NCBI RefSeq assembly: GCF_019669905.1 | Contig: NZ_AP019777.1 | Span: 4,340,001-4,404,000, forward strand | Direction of reading: 5' to 3' | DNA: 64,000 bases | Source of the DNA: Methylomonas koyamae | GTDB taxonomy: Bacteria; Pseudomonadota; Gammaproteobacteria; Methylococcales; Methylomonadaceae | In this document: piece by piece, positions 26,788 to 35,960 of the stretch | How the letters are laid out: every line of letters starts with the position of its first letter | How positions within the stretch are numbered: position 1 is the first letter of the stretch | Notes under the pieces: model-generated | Database searches by the model: none | Told to the model about the DNA's origin: nothing | The model's input: only the letters and a program-made list of their open reading frames with translations | Position numbers and translations under genes: made by a program

Positions 26788-27599
26788 CACTTGCTCCCGA
26801 ACAGCTTGCTAAACAAGCCCTTCTTCTCTTCCTCGATAAAACGGTGCGGCCTGTTTTCGCCCAAATAGCGGGCAACGATATCGGCGTAGGCTTGGCCGGC
26901 ATCGCTTTGCTCATCCAATATGACCGGGGTGCCGGAGTTGGAAGCGTTCAACACCGATTTCGATTCCGGAATGACGCCCAGCAGGTGTAGCGACAAAATC
27001 TCCTGTACGTCGTCGACGCTCAACATTTCGCCCAGCTTAACCCGATCCGGTGCGTAACGGGTCAGCAGCAGATATTCCTTGATCGGTTCTTCGCCCTTTT
27101 CGGCGCGGCGGGATTTGCTGGCCAAGATACCTAACATCCGATCCGAATCCCGAACCGAAGACACTTCCGGATTGGTTACGACGAACGCGTCGTCGGCGAA
27201 GTACATGGCAAGTGTAGCACCGCGCTCGATTCCGGCCGGCGAGTCGCAAACGATATATTTGAAATCTTTGGACAGCTCTTCAAGAATCTTGCCGACGCCT
27301 TCGGTCGTCAGCGCATCTTTGTCGCGGGTCTGCGAGGCCGGCAGAATGTACAACTGTTCGCAGCGCTTATCCTTGATCAAGGCCTGGTTCAGAGTCGCTT
27401 CATTATTGATAACATTGACCAAATCGTAAACCACGCGGCGTTCGCAACCCATGATCAGGTCGAGGTTACGCAGTCCCACATCGAAATCGATCACGGCAGT
27501 CTTGTGCCCCCGCTTCGCCAAGCCCATCGCGATCGCGGCACTGGTCGTGGTCTTGCCCACGCCACCTTTTCCCGATGTTACTACGATTATTCTGGCCAA
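26787..27599 (-). CDS. minD: Septum site-determining ATPase MinD
   Basis: A 270-residue ParA/MinD ATPase with the deviant Walker A motif SGKGGVGKTTTSA at residues 9-21, switch I/II (DFDVGLRNLDL, CDSPAGIERGA) and a C-terminal amphipathic membrane-targeting helix (EEKKGLFSKLFGSK). ATP-bound dimers sit on the membrane and recruit MinC. The start is a TTG (MARIIVV aligns exactly with E. coli) with a strong GGAGG site 7 bases upstream. It is the middle gene of minCDE. Confidence 0.96.
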   Translation of the reverse strand: MARIIVVTSGKGGVGKTTTSAAIAMGLAKRGHKTAVIDFDVGLRNLDLIMGCERRVVYDLVNVINNEATLNQALIKDKRCEQLYILPASQTRDKDALTTEGVGKILEELSKDFKYIVCDSPAGIERGATLAMYFADDAFVVTNPEVSSVRDSDRMLGILASKSRRAEKGEEPIKEYLLLTRYAPDRVKLGEMLSVDDVQEILSLHLLGVIPESKSVLNASNSGTPVILDEQSDAGQAYADIVARYLGENRPHRFIEEEKKGLFSKLFGSK

Positions 27600-27620
27600 A
27601 ATTATTCCTCCAAGAAAAGC

Positions 27621-28364
27621 TTAAAACTCTTTAATGATCAGCGCTTGATTGTCCAGACTGATCTGCAACGGCTTATGCGCCGGATATTTGCTCAAATCTT
27701 CGCTCAGTTGGTAAATCCCGGCGATTGAGATCAATTCGGCTTGTAGATCGGAGCAGAAGATACGGGCCGAAGTATCGCCCAACACGCCTGCCAGAGCTCT
27801 GCCACGCAGCGAACCGTAAATGTGGATATTACCTTCGGCCATGATTTCGGCGCCGGCACTGACGGTGGCGGTAACGATCAAATCCCCTTTCGCATATACC
27901 CGCTGCCCGGAGCGGACCGGTTGCGTGACCAGTTTGTTTTCCAGCGTCTGGTTTTGTTGTTTCGGCGCTTCGACGACCGGCGGCGGCAACGTTTTTGCAG
28001 AGGGCTTACTGGCGGCGAGCGGAGCATTGGCGCCATGCAGGGAATAATTCGGCAGATTCATCTCCAGGGCGTCGTCGCTTTGCTTTTGGCTACCGCCGCG
28101 AATACCGATCGGCATGAAGCCGTGCTTACGCACTAATGCAACGATTTCAGAGAAATCCAGATCGAGATTTTGCGCGTTCAGTTTCTGCAAATCGATCAAC
28201 AAAGGCGAGTTTTTGAAAAACTCGGGAGCTTGCGCGACTTTTTCCTGCAATTGCTGATCGATCAGGACCAAGTCGTTACCGGCTAGCAGCAATACCGGCA
28301 CCGTCAGCGACGTGCTTTTGAACTCCAAAGCTGTTTTTTGCGTAATAGGTGCGCCGGTCGACAT
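27621..28364 (-). CDS. minC: Septum site-determining protein MinC, FtsZ inhibitor
   Basis: A 247-residue MinC. The N-terminal domain (about 1-110), which shortens FtsZ polymers, is joined by a Pro/Ala-rich linker (SKPSAKTLPPPVVEAPKQQN) to a C-terminal beta-helix (about 145-247). The beta-helix holds QPVRSGQRVYAKGDLIVTA, AEGNIHIYGSLRGRALAGV and SIAGIYQL, and binds MinD. Gene order minC-minD-minE is the standard one. The start ATG at 28364 has only a weak SD. Confidence 0.95.
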   Translation of the reverse strand: MSTGAPITQKTALEFKSTSLTVPVLLLAGNDLVLIDQQLQEKVAQAPEFFKNSPLLIDLQKLNAQNLDLDFSEIVALVRKHGFMPIGIRGGSQKQSDDALEMNLPNYSLHGANAPLAASKPSAKTLPPPVVEAPKQQNQTLENKLVTQPVRSGQRVYAKGDLIVTATVSAGAEIMAEGNIHIYGSLRGRALAGVLGDTSARIFCSDLQAELISIAGIYQLSEDLSKYPAHKPLQISLDNQALIIKEF

Positions 28365-28432
28365 TTATTTTGGAAAATAAGCTGCTGTACGCCCGGAATA
28401 CTACCATTTTCCGTAACAAAAAGCACAAACCC

Positions 28433-29791
28433 TTAAAGGAGAAACAAAGTCGCCAAACCCAAAAAGGCCATAAAACCAACCACATCGGTGACGGTGGTCA
28501 GCAATACGCCGCCGGCCAAGGCTGGGTCGATCCCCATCTTGTCCAACAACACCGGTATCGCGACTCCGGACAACGCAGCGCAAACCAGATTGATCAACAT
28601 CGCCACGCCCAACAAAATACCGATATCCGGCCGGTGGAACCACATGCCGGCAACCACCGCAACGACGCCAGCCCACAACAAACCATTCAGCAATCCGACC
28701 GAAATTTCCTTCCACAACAACCGGCCGGCATTACTGCCGCTGACTTGGCGCAAGGCCAAGCCTCTGACCACCAAAGTCAGGGTCTGGCTACCGGCGATAC
28801 CACCCATACTGGCGACAATCGGCATCAGCACCGCCAGCGCGACAATCTGTTGGATTGCGTCTTCAAACAAATCGATTACCGAGGCCGCCAAAAACGCCGT
28901 CAGTAAGTTTACGCCCAACCACAATGCGCGACGTTTGGCACTACTGACCACCGGCGCAAACATATCTTGCTCTTCGCTCAAACCGGCCATGCTCATCAGC
29001 GAATGGTCCGCTTCGTCCCTGATCAAACCGATAACGTCTTCGACCGTGATCCGGCCAACCACCCGGCCGTCGTCCGCCAACACCGGCGCGGATAGCAATT
29101 TGCGCCGCTCGAACATTCCGGCCACCTCTCGGCTCGGCAACCGGTAGGGAATACCGGCAATACGCGTGTCCATCACCGCAGCCACTTTGGTGTGCGGATC
29201 GTGGCTCAATAATTGGCTGAGGGGCAATACTCCCTGAAAATGCTCCTTGCGGTCGACAACGATCAGACTGTCGGTATTGGCCGGAATATTGCCGCGCAAT
29301 CGCAAGTAACGCGACACGACATCGAGCGTAACATCGGCGCGTATTGTCAGCACATCGTCGGACATGATGCCGCCGGCGGTATGTTCGCCGTAGCTCAAGG
29401 CTTTTTCGATCCGGTTGCGGTTATGTACGCCGATCGATTCCATGACTTGCGATAGCAGCGGCTCGGGCAACACGTGCAACAGATCGACCATGCCGTCGGC
29501 ACCCATCGACTCGGTGGCGGCAATCAAGTCTTTGCGATCGGTGATTTTCAACAGCGCGGCGCCGACTTCGACGTTCACTTCGACCAGAATCTGGCCGATC
29601 ACGCCGGGCGGGATCATCGACCATAATTTTGCCCGCCGCTCGGGGTCTAAGGCTTCGAGAATATGCGCGGCTTCCGCCGGGTAAAGCGAACGCACCAGAT
29701 TTCTGACGTCGATTTGCGAGCCATTGGTCAAAACCTCTAGCGCCCTGTCCAATAAAGATTCCGCGTTTTCGAGCTTCGCTGCTGATGTCAT
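28433..29791 (-). CDS. mgtE: Magnesium transporter MgtE
   Basis: A 452-residue Mg2+ channel/transporter. An N-terminal helical domain (VRSLYPAEAAHILEALDPER) and two CBS domains (about 130-255; MSDDVLTIRADVTLDVVSRY, APVLADDGRVVGRITVEDV) sense Mg2+ in the cytosol. Five membrane helices (about 275-452) with MPIVASMGGIAGSQTLT line the pore. The ATG at 29791 gives the normal family length; 50 extra upstream codons are open but overlap rapZ. In many gammaproteobacteria mgtE follows the rpoN-hpf-ptsN-rapZ-npr cluster; here it follows rapZ by 34 bases. Confidence 0.93.
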   Translation of the reverse strand: MTSAAKLENAESLLDRALEVLTNGSQIDVRNLVRSLYPAEAAHILEALDPERRAKLWSMIPPGVIGQILVEVNVEVGAALLKITDRKDLIAATESMGADGMVDLLHVLPEPLLSQVMESIGVHNRNRIEKALSYGEHTAGGIMSDDVLTIRADVTLDVVSRYLRLRGNIPANTDSLIVVDRKEHFQGVLPLSQLLSHDPHTKVAAVMDTRIAGIPYRLPSREVAGMFERRKLLSAPVLADDGRVVGRITVEDVIGLIRDEADHSLMSMAGLSEEQDMFAPVVSSAKRRALWLGVNLLTAFLAASVIDLFEDAIQQIVALAVLMPIVASMGGIAGSQTLTLVVRGLALRQVSGSNAGRLLWKEISVGLLNGLLWAGVVAVVAGMWFHRPDIGILLGVAMLINLVCAALSGVAIPVLLDKMGIDPALAGGVLLTTVTDVVGFMAFLGLATLFLL

Positions 29792-29825
29792 AGGTATAAA
29801 ACCAAAAAAGGGCCGGTGGCCGGGT

Positions 29826-30683
29826 TTAACGCAACTCCCGATGCCTGACGATGACGTTGGAGGTAATCGTTTGAAAATGTTTGCTAAGCGCCTCGACCAG
29901 ATACACCGAACGGTGTTGGCCGCCGGTACAACCGATCGCAATCGTCAAATAACTGCGGTTATCCGATTCGAACCGGGGTGCCCAGCGACCGATGAAATAA
30001 CCGATGTCGTGCAGAAACTCCTTCACCATCGGATCGTTCTGCAAAAAATCGGCAACCGCGGGGTTTTTGCCGGTTAAGCCTCGTAACTCAGGTGCCCAAT
30101 ACGGATTGGGCAAGCTACGGGCGTCGAATACAAAGTCGGCGTCCAACGGAATCCCGTATTTGAAACCGAACGACTGGAACAGAATCGACAACGAGTTTTT
30201 GCCTTTCTCGCCCAACCTGTTTTTCAATAAGTCCCGCAACTGGTGGTAATGGGTGTAGCTGGTGTCGATGACGATATCGGCCCTCAAGGCCAGCGGACGC
30301 AACATCTCCCGCTCGATTTCCAAGGCTTCGCGCAAGGGCCTGCTTTCGGTGCTAAGCGGGTGGCGGCGGCGGGTTTCGCTGTATCGTTTCAGGATGATGT
30401 TTTCATCCGCTTCCATATACACCAGCTCGCAGTCGATACCCTTACTGCGAATCGAGGCCAGACTATCCGGAAAACCGGCCAGATTGTCGGAGCGGTTGCG
30501 AGCATCGATGCCGATCGCAGTCTTACTGTAGGTGGCTTGATTTTTCAGCATCACGTGATCGACAAAGTCGGCCAACAATGCGACCGGCAGGTTATCGATG
30601 CAGTAATAGCCGCAATCTTCCAGAGTATCCAAAGCGATACTCTTGCCCGACCCCGATAAACCGCTGACGATAACAAGCTTCAT
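29826..30683 (-). CDS. rapZ: RNase adapter / nucleotide-binding protein RapZ
   Basis: A 285-residue P-loop protein. Walker A is GLSGSGKS (residues 8-15) and a Walker B-like region is LVYMEADENIILKRYSETRRRHP. The C-terminal domain has SFGFKYGIPLDADFVFDARSLPNP and GCTGGQHRSVYLVEAL. In E. coli RapZ senses glucosamine-6-phosphate and guides RNase E to the sRNA GlmZ. The neighbours ptsN and npr found in enterics are absent, so control by phosphotransfer is not supported here. Confidence 0.94.
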   Translation of the reverse strand: MKLVIVSGLSGSGKSIALDTLEDCGYYCIDNLPVALLADFVDHVMLKNQATYSKTAIGIDARNRSDNLAGFPDSLASIRSKGIDCELVYMEADENIILKRYSETRRRHPLSTESRPLREALEIEREMLRPLALRADIVIDTSYTHYHQLRDLLKNRLGEKGKNSLSILFQSFGFKYGIPLDADFVFDARSLPNPYWAPELRGLTGKNPAVADFLQNDPMVKEFLHDIGYFIGRWAPRFESDNRSYLTIAIGCTGGQHRSVYLVEALSKHFQTITSNVIVRHRELR

Positions 30684-30738
30684 GATTGATTTGGCACGAG
30701 ACGAAAGCCATTTTCATCCCGTGCCGCCTGATATCCGA

Positions 30739-31029
30739 TTAACGATGGTTTTGCGATTTTTCTTTGTGCTTGACGATCTGGCGGTCGAGCTTGTCCACCA
30801 TATTGTCGATCGCCGCATACATATCTTCTTGCACGTCTTCGGCATAGAGCTTGGCCCCGCTGACCTGTACCGCCGCTTCGGCTTTTTGCTCCAGTTTCTC
30901 AACGGTCAAAATGACATGGACATCAACGACGTTGTCGAAATGGCGCTTGATTTTGCCGATTTTTTCTTCGACATAAGCTTTCAACGCCTCGGTAACTTCT
31001 ACGTGATGGCCTGTGATACTAACTTGCAT
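30739..31029 (-). CDS. hpf: Ribosome hibernation promoting factor, short form
   Basis: A 96-residue HPF/YfiA family protein that binds the 30S decoding centre in resting cells and supports 70S/100S inactive ribosomes. The beta-alpha fold reads MQVSITGHHVEVTEALKAYV, then the basic helix KIGKIKRHFD and a C-terminal VDKLDRQIVKHKEKSQNHR. Short-form length means it lacks the dimerisation tail of long HPF. SD AGGAG precedes the ATG. It lies directly behind rpoN, as in most Gammaproteobacteria. Confidence 0.93.
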   Translation of the reverse strand: MQVSITGHHVEVTEALKAYVEEKIGKIKRHFDNVVDVHVILTVEKLEQKAEAAVQVSGAKLYAEDVQEDMYAAIDNMVDKLDRQIVKHKEKSQNHR

Positions 31030-31068
31030 GGAATACTCCTGTTTTTAAAAATTATTCTTCCCGATCGG

Positions 31069-32505
31069 TTAAATGTGCCTTTTCCGCTGGCTGGTTGAAG
31101 GGATGGACATCGCTTCCCGGTATTTGGCGATGGTGCGGCGCGCGACGTTAATGCCCTTCTCGTTCAATAAGTCCGATATTTTACTATCGCTTAACGGCTT
31201 GGCCGGATTTTCGTTACCGACCAACTCTTTTATCAGCGCCCGGATTGCCGTCGCCGAGCACTCGCCTCCGCCATCGGTACTGACATGGCTGGAGAAAAAG
31301 TATTTGAATTCGATCACGCCGTGCGGGGTGTGCATGTATTTCTGCGTGGTCACCCGTGAGATCGTCGACTCGTGCAGTTCCAATTCTTCGGCGATATCGC
31401 GCAATACCATCGGTTTCATCGCGATCGCGCCGTGTTCGAAAAAATCGCCCTGCTTTTCGACGATACTTTTCGCCACTCGCAACAAGGTGTCGTTGCGGCT
31501 ATGTAAACTTTTGATAAACCAGCGCGCTTCCTGCAAGTGGTTCTTCATGCTGACGTTGTCCGAACTATTGTCGGCGCGCTTGATCATGCCGGAATAGAAT
31601 GGATTGATGCGCAGCTTCGGCGCGATATCCGGATTCAGGCTGACCAGCCACTGGCCGCTCACTTTCGCCACAAAAACGTCGGGCACGACATATTCGACGT
31701 CGACTTCCTGCAAACTGGCGCCGGGCTTGGGGTCCAAGGTCCTGATCAAGGCCAATATGCCTTTCAGCTCGTCTTCGCTAAGCCCGACCCGTTTCATCAA
31801 CCGCGCCTGGTCGCAACTGGTCAGCAAATCCAGGTGCCGGTGTACGAAATCCAAAGCGTCCGCCTTGTAACGCGTGCTATCCGGCAATTGCTGCAACTGC
31901 AACCGCAGGCAATCGGCCAAGTCCAATGCGGCAACGCCGACCGGGTCGAAATTCTGAATCCGATGCAGAACGGCCTGGACTTCGTCGAATTCCAAACCTT
32001 CCAACTGCTCCTGCAAACCCTGAAAAATGTCCTGCAAATCGCTGGCAACATAACCGTCGTCGTTGATCGCATCGATGATCGCCACGGCAATCGCGTAATC
32101 CCGGTCCGAGATCGGAATCAAATCCAGTTGCCACAGCAGATGGTCGCGCAAACTTTCGGATTTGCCGCGAAAGGTTTCGAATTCAGGCGTGTCACTGTCA
32201 TCGCCGCCGCTGGGCAACGAGCTTTCGTAAACGTCGTCCCAACTGACGTCAACCGGCAATTCGTCCGGCATATCGGTTTGCGAACCTTCGCTGGTGACTT
32301 GGTCGGTGTTGTCGAGTTTCTTATCGCGGAACTCCAAAGCCGGCAGCTCTTCTTCGTCCAATTCCAACATCATATTGGATTCCAACGCCTGCTGAATTTC
32401 CTGCTGCAAATCCAAAGTCGACATTTGCAGCAGTTTGATTGCCTGCTGCAACTGCGGCGTCATGGTCAAACTTTGACCGATGCGGAGCTGTAAGGATTGC
32501 TTCAT
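31069..32505 (-). CDS. rpoN: RNA polymerase sigma-54 factor
   Basis: A 478-residue sigma-54. Region I is Gln/Leu-rich (MKQSLQLRIGQSLTMTPQLQ), region II is acidic, and region III carries the core-binding and helix-turn-helix parts. The C-terminal RpoN box ARRTIAKYRE, which reads the -24 element, is intact. The ATG at 32505 matches the family start; the frame is open 23 codons further up. It sits in the conserved order lptB-rpoN-hpf. A sigma-54 promoter candidate for a PEP-CTERM-like gene is in the same window at 13209. Confidence 0.96.
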   Translation of the reverse strand: MKQSLQLRIGQSLTMTPQLQQAIKLLQMSTLDLQQEIQQALESNMMLELDEEELPALEFRDKKLDNTDQVTSEGSQTDMPDELPVDVSWDDVYESSLPSGGDDSDTPEFETFRGKSESLRDHLLWQLDLIPISDRDYAIAVAIIDAINDDGYVASDLQDIFQGLQEQLEGLEFDEVQAVLHRIQNFDPVGVAALDLADCLRLQLQQLPDSTRYKADALDFVHRHLDLLTSCDQARLMKRVGLSEDELKGILALIRTLDPKPGASLQEVDVEYVVPDVFVAKVSGQWLVSLNPDIAPKLRINPFYSGMIKRADNSSDNVSMKNHLQEARWFIKSLHSRNDTLLRVAKSIVEKQGDFFEHGAIAMKPMVLRDIAEELELHESTISRVTTQKYMHTPHGVIEFKYFFSSHVSTDGGGECSATAIRALIKELVGNENPAKPLSDSKISDLLNEKGINVARRTIAKYREAMSIPSTSQRKRHI

Positions 32506-32518
32506 GACTACTCGGATT

Positions 32519-33244
32519 TTATAAACTGAATTTTTCGCCCAAATACACTCTGCGCACCTCGTCGTTCTCGACAAGCTGCCGGGATTGCCCTTCGGCGATA
32601 ACCTTGCCTTCGTTCAAGATGTAGGCGCGATCGCATATTTCCAATGTTTCCCTGACTTTGTGCTCGGTGATCAGGATACCGATACCGCGCTGCTTCAGAT
32701 GCGCGATAATTTTTTGCAACTCCAGAACCGAAATCGGATCGACGCCGGCAAACGGCTCGTCCAACAAAATAAACTGCGGCTCGCTGGCCAAAGCCCGGGC
32801 AATTTCGACCCGGCGCCGCTCGCCGCCCGACAGCCCCAGCGCTACTTGATTGCGCAAGTGGCCGATGCCGAACTCGGCCAGCAATTCGTCGATGACCAGC
32901 TCGATCTGGCCGTCGGTCAAATCGTCGCGAATCTGCAGCACCGCCCGCAAATTATCGGCGACGCTGAGCTTGCGGAACACCGAGGCTTCCTGGGCCAGAT
33001 AACCTATCCCCAGTCTGGCCCGCCGATGCATCGGATGCAGCGTAATCCGCTGGTCGTCGAGAAAGATATCGCCGCGGTCCGCCTTGACCAAGCCCACCAT
33101 CATGTAAAAGCTGGTGGTTTTACCGGCACCGTTCGGACCGAGCAAGCCGACAACCTCGCCGGTATCGACCAGCAAACTAACCCCGTCGACCACATTGCGC
33201 GAGTTGTAACGCTTGTACAACTCCTTTGCAACCAAGCGCGCCAC
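32519..33244 (-). CDS. lptB: LPS export ABC transporter ATPase LptB
   Basis: A 241-residue ABC ATPase that powers extraction of lipopolysaccharide by LptB2FGC. It has Walker A LGPNGAGKTTSFYM, signature LSGGERRRVEIARAL, Walker B FILLDEPFAGVDP and the H-loop ITEHKV, all close to E. coli LptB (also 241). The start is a GTG that shares one base with the lptA stop (TAGTG), so translation is coupled. Longer frames upstream run inside lptA and are rejected. Confidence 0.95.
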   Translation of the reverse strand: MARLVAKELYKRYNSRNVVDGVSLLVDTGEVVGLLGPNGAGKTTSFYMMVGLVKADRGDIFLDDQRITLHPMHRRARLGIGYLAQEASVFRKLSVADNLRAVLQIRDDLTDGQIELVIDELLAEFGIGHLRNQVALGLSGGERRRVEIARALASEPQFILLDEPFAGVDPISVLELQKIIAHLKQRGIGILITEHKVRETLEICDRAYILNEGKVIAEGQSRQLVENDEVRRVYLGEKFSL

Positions 33245-33744
33245 TATTGCGCCTTCTTGGTTTTGGGCTGTATCACCGAGTGCACCCGCTTGCCATCGGA
33301 ATTGGACTCGCCGGCCTTCAACAACGAGTTTTTCGTATCGTACTCGATGTATTCGCTGGATTGTTTGGCATCGCCCTGCCAAACCGACGCGTTTTTCATG
33401 AAAATCAACAAATTCTTGTCCGGGTAAAACTCGTTGATCAAACCTTCGCCGTGCATTTCGTCCTTACCCTCGGCCGGCAATTGTTTGAAACGGGACGGTT
33501 TACCCGTCGCCACCAGTTTGGTGATCGCCCCGTCTTTCAGATATACCACCAACTGGTCGGCGTCGATTCTGATGCTGCCCTGGGTCGCCACCACATTACC
33601 GGTGTAAGTGCTGACCTGGCTTTTCTCATCGTAGACGGCATTGTTGGAATCGATATAAATAGGCTGTTCGGAATCCGACTCCAAACCGAACGCAAGCCGC
33701 GCCGACAACAACAGGCCTACCCCGACTATTCTACTTAATTTCAT
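33244..33744 (-). CDS. lptA: LPS transport periplasmic protein LptA
   Basis: A 166-residue periplasmic protein with a signal peptide (MKLSRIVGVGLLLSARLAFG) and the OstA-like jellyroll: DSEQPIYIDSNNAVYDEKSQ, YTGNVVATQGSIRIDADQL and FLIFMKNASVWQGDAK-type strands. It forms the bridge that carries lipopolysaccharide to LptD. Its start overlaps the end of lptC by 14 bases, and its stop overlaps lptB. Confidence 0.92.
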   Translation of the reverse strand: MKLSRIVGVGLLLSARLAFGLESDSEQPIYIDSNNAVYDEKSQVSTYTGNVVATQGSIRIDADQLVVYLKDGAITKLVATGKPSRFKQLPAEGKDEMHGEGLINEFYPDKNLLIFMKNASVWQGDAKQSSEYIEYDTKNSLLKAGESNSDGKRVHSVIQPKTKKAQ

Positions 33745-34297
33745 AGCGACCTTTCACTTTGGACAACAATTTCAGGTGAATCGGACTGACAAAAGTCGCC
33801 TCCATTCCTATCCCTTCCGTTCTATTGGGAGGACTGATAATTTCCGCCCAAGCTTGGGTCTGTGCAAAATGACTGGCGAGTTTGACTCGCAAATCCGATG
33901 TGTTAATGGTTAAAGCCGAATTGGTTTTCGAAGCATCGCGGTTGATATAGGCCTTGCCGTTCAACTGCAAATTATCGCCGTCCGCCGCCATAATGCCGCT
34001 TTCGGCTTTGATCGACCACGGGTTTTGATTGGGATTGAACAGCGTCATGACCGGCTGCTGCAGATGCGTACTGCCGTCGGCCTTGTAGTGCTCCATCCGT
34101 GCAGCCGACAATTCGCTTTTCGGCAAGCCGTCCAAATCCATCTCTTTTTTGTAATAACCCACGCTGAAGAAATCCGGACTATTCTCGGCAATTTTTATTT
34201 CGGCGTCACGCTGTTCGTTGAGCTGCACCAGCCACCAGGACAGCAGCGCGGCCAGCCCGACATAGACAAAGATCTGAAAATTCCTCTGCGATGTCAT
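33731..34297 (-). CDS. lptC: LPS export protein LptC
   Basis: A 188-residue bitopic protein. One N-terminal helix (FQIFVYVGLAALLSWWLV) anchors it in the inner membrane; the periplasmic beta-jellyroll (MDLDGLPKSELSAARMEHYK, GIMAADGDNLQLNGKAYINR) passes lipopolysaccharide from LptBFG to LptA. The ATG at 34297 overlaps the kdsC stop as ATGA. Sequence conservation in this family is low; the call leans on gene order and topology as well. Confidence 0.9.
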   Translation of the reverse strand: MTSQRNFQIFVYVGLAALLSWWLVQLNEQRDAEIKIAENSPDFFSVGYYKKEMDLDGLPKSELSAARMEHYKADGSTHLQQPVMTLFNPNQNPWSIKAESGIMAADGDNLQLNGKAYINRDASKTNSALTINTSDLRVKLASHFAQTQAWAEIISPPNRTEGIGMEATFVSPIHLKLLSKVKGRYEIK

Positions 34298-34827
34298 AAG
34301 TAGCTTTGCAGCACACCGGCAAAAGTACCTTGAACCTGCATGATCAAGTCGCACACTTCCCGGACCGCGCCCAATCCGCCGATGGCCTCGGTACGCCAAT
34401 GCGCGTGTTCCAACACGGCGAAATTGGCATCCCGTACCGCTACCGCGAAACCGACCTGCCTCATCACCGGCAAATCCAGGATATCGTCGCCGACGTACGC
34501 CACTTGCCGCGGCTGCAAATTCAGGCGCTGTAATATATCGGCGAAAGCCGCCCGTTTGTTTTCATGCCCCTGGTAAACCAGCTCGACCCCCAAACCTTGC
34601 ATCCGCAACGCCACCGAATTGGATTTGCGGCCGGATATGACCGCGACTTCGACCCCGGTTTGGCGCAACAACTTGATGCCGTGGCCGTCGCGGGCGTGAA
34701 AGCACTTATATTCCCGGCCGTTATCGTCGAAAAACAAGCGGCCGTCGGTCAGCACACCGTCGACATCCAACACCAATAATTTGAGCTCGCGGACGATAGC
34801 CAACTGCTCAGAGCTTAATTCAAACAT
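34294..34827 (-). CDS. kdsC: 3-deoxy-D-manno-octulosonate 8-phosphate phosphatase
   Basis: A 177-residue HAD phosphatase of the KdsC type that yields free KDO for lipid A core building. Motif I is LLVLDVDGVLTDG (nucleophile Asp and acid Asp), followed by KCFHARDGHGIKLLRQTGVE, motif II AVISGRKS and motif IV YVGDDILDLPVM. No cap domain is present, as in the tetrameric family. It lies 13 bases behind kdsD and overlaps lptC. Confidence 0.94.
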   Translation of the reverse strand: MFELSSEQLAIVRELKLLVLDVDGVLTDGRLFFDDNGREYKCFHARDGHGIKLLRQTGVEVAVISGRKSNSVALRMQGLGVELVYQGHENKRAAFADILQRLNLQPRQVAYVGDDILDLPVMRQVGFAVAVRDANFAVLEHAHWRTEAIGGLGAVREVCDLIMQVQGTFAGVLQSYL

Positions 34828-34840
34828 TTCCGTTCACGCT

Positions 34841-35854
34841 TCAGACGATACCGGCACGCAGTAAGTCGTGCATATTCAATGCGCCGAGCAACTTTTTGCT
34901 TTCGTCGACCACCAATAATGCATTGATTTTTTGGGTTTCCATGATTTGCATTGCTTCGGCGGCCAGCATGCGCTCGCCGACGGCTTTGCAACCCCGAGTC
35001 ATGACGCTGCCGATTGGGGTAACGTGCACGTCCAGGTTTTTTTCCAGCATGCGCCGCAAATCGCCGTCGGTAAAAATACCGGCCACCCGCCCTTGCGCAT
35101 CGATTACCGCAGTCATACCCAATTTCTTGCCGGTCATTTCTAACAGCGCCTCGCCGACCAGCACGGTATCGGCCACCACCGGCACTTCGCCGCCGCGGTG
35201 CATAATGTCGCCTACCTGCAATAACAACCGTTTACCCAGGCTGCCGCCCGGATGGGACAAGGCGAAATCGTCCCGGGTAAAGCCGCGGGTTTCCAGCAAC
35301 GACACCGCCAGCGCATCGCCCATCACCAGCGCCGCAGTGGTACTGGCCGTCGGCGCCAGCCCCAGCGGACAGGCCTCCTGCTCCACCGCGACGTCGATAT
35401 GCACGGTGGCGAACTTTGCCAACGTCGAGGCTGGATTGCCGGTCAAGGCGATCAACGGCACACCCAGGCGCTTAATAATAGGCAAAATCGTCAGAATTTC
35501 TCCGGTTTCGCCGGAATTCGACAAGGCCAACACCACATCCTGGCGAGTAATCATGCCCAGGTCGCCGTGGCTGGCCTCGCCCGGATGCACAAAAAACGCC
35601 GGCGTGCCGGTGCTCGCCAGCGTCGCGGCGATTTTCCCGGCGATATGGCCGGATTTGCCCATGCCGGTAACGACCACGCGGCCTTTACAGGCCAGCAGTA
35701 AGCGGCAGGCACTGACGAAATGCTGATCGATACGCTCGGCCAACGCGGCAACCGCTTGCATTTCGGTTTGAATCACCGCCAACGCCAACGATTGGATGTT
35801 CTGATCGCCGCCCACTAAAAACCGACTCCGCGCAGTTGAGTAAAAAGGAACCAT
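34841..35854 (-). CDS. kdsD: D-arabinose 5-phosphate isomerase
   Basis: Makes arabinose 5-phosphate from ribulose 5-phosphate, the first step to KDO. An N-terminal SIS sugar isomerase domain (about 35-180; VVVTGMGKSGHIAGKIAATL, SHGDLGMITRQDVVLALSNS) is followed by two CBS domains (about 215-337). The ATG at 35854 gives 337 residues; a GTG 13 codons later (VGGDQNIQSL) with a GGAG-like site gives 324, closer to the usual family length, so the start is uncertain. It heads the kdsD-kdsC-lptCAB-rpoN operon and is divergent from mlaF. Confidence 0.94.
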   Translation of the reverse strand: MVPFYSTARSRFLVGGDQNIQSLALAVIQTEMQAVAALAERIDQHFVSACRLLLACKGRVVVTGMGKSGHIAGKIAATLASTGTPAFFVHPGEASHGDLGMITRQDVVLALSNSGETGEILTILPIIKRLGVPLIALTGNPASTLAKFATVHIDVAVEQEACPLGLAPTASTTAALVMGDALAVSLLETRGFTRDDFALSHPGGSLGKRLLLQVGDIMHRGGEVPVVADTVLVGEALLEMTGKKLGMTAVIDAQGRVAGIFTDGDLRRMLEKNLDVHVTPIGSVMTRGCKAVGERMLAAEAMQIMETQKINALLVVDESKKLLGALNMHDLLRAGIV

Positions 35855-35960
35855 TATTGCATGTTATCTGCCGACTTTTCACCCCAAGTCATTGACTTAT
35901 TCTCGACCAGTCATAGAAAATAACCAGTTACCAATCCGGATACTCCTGTAAGTACAGCAG

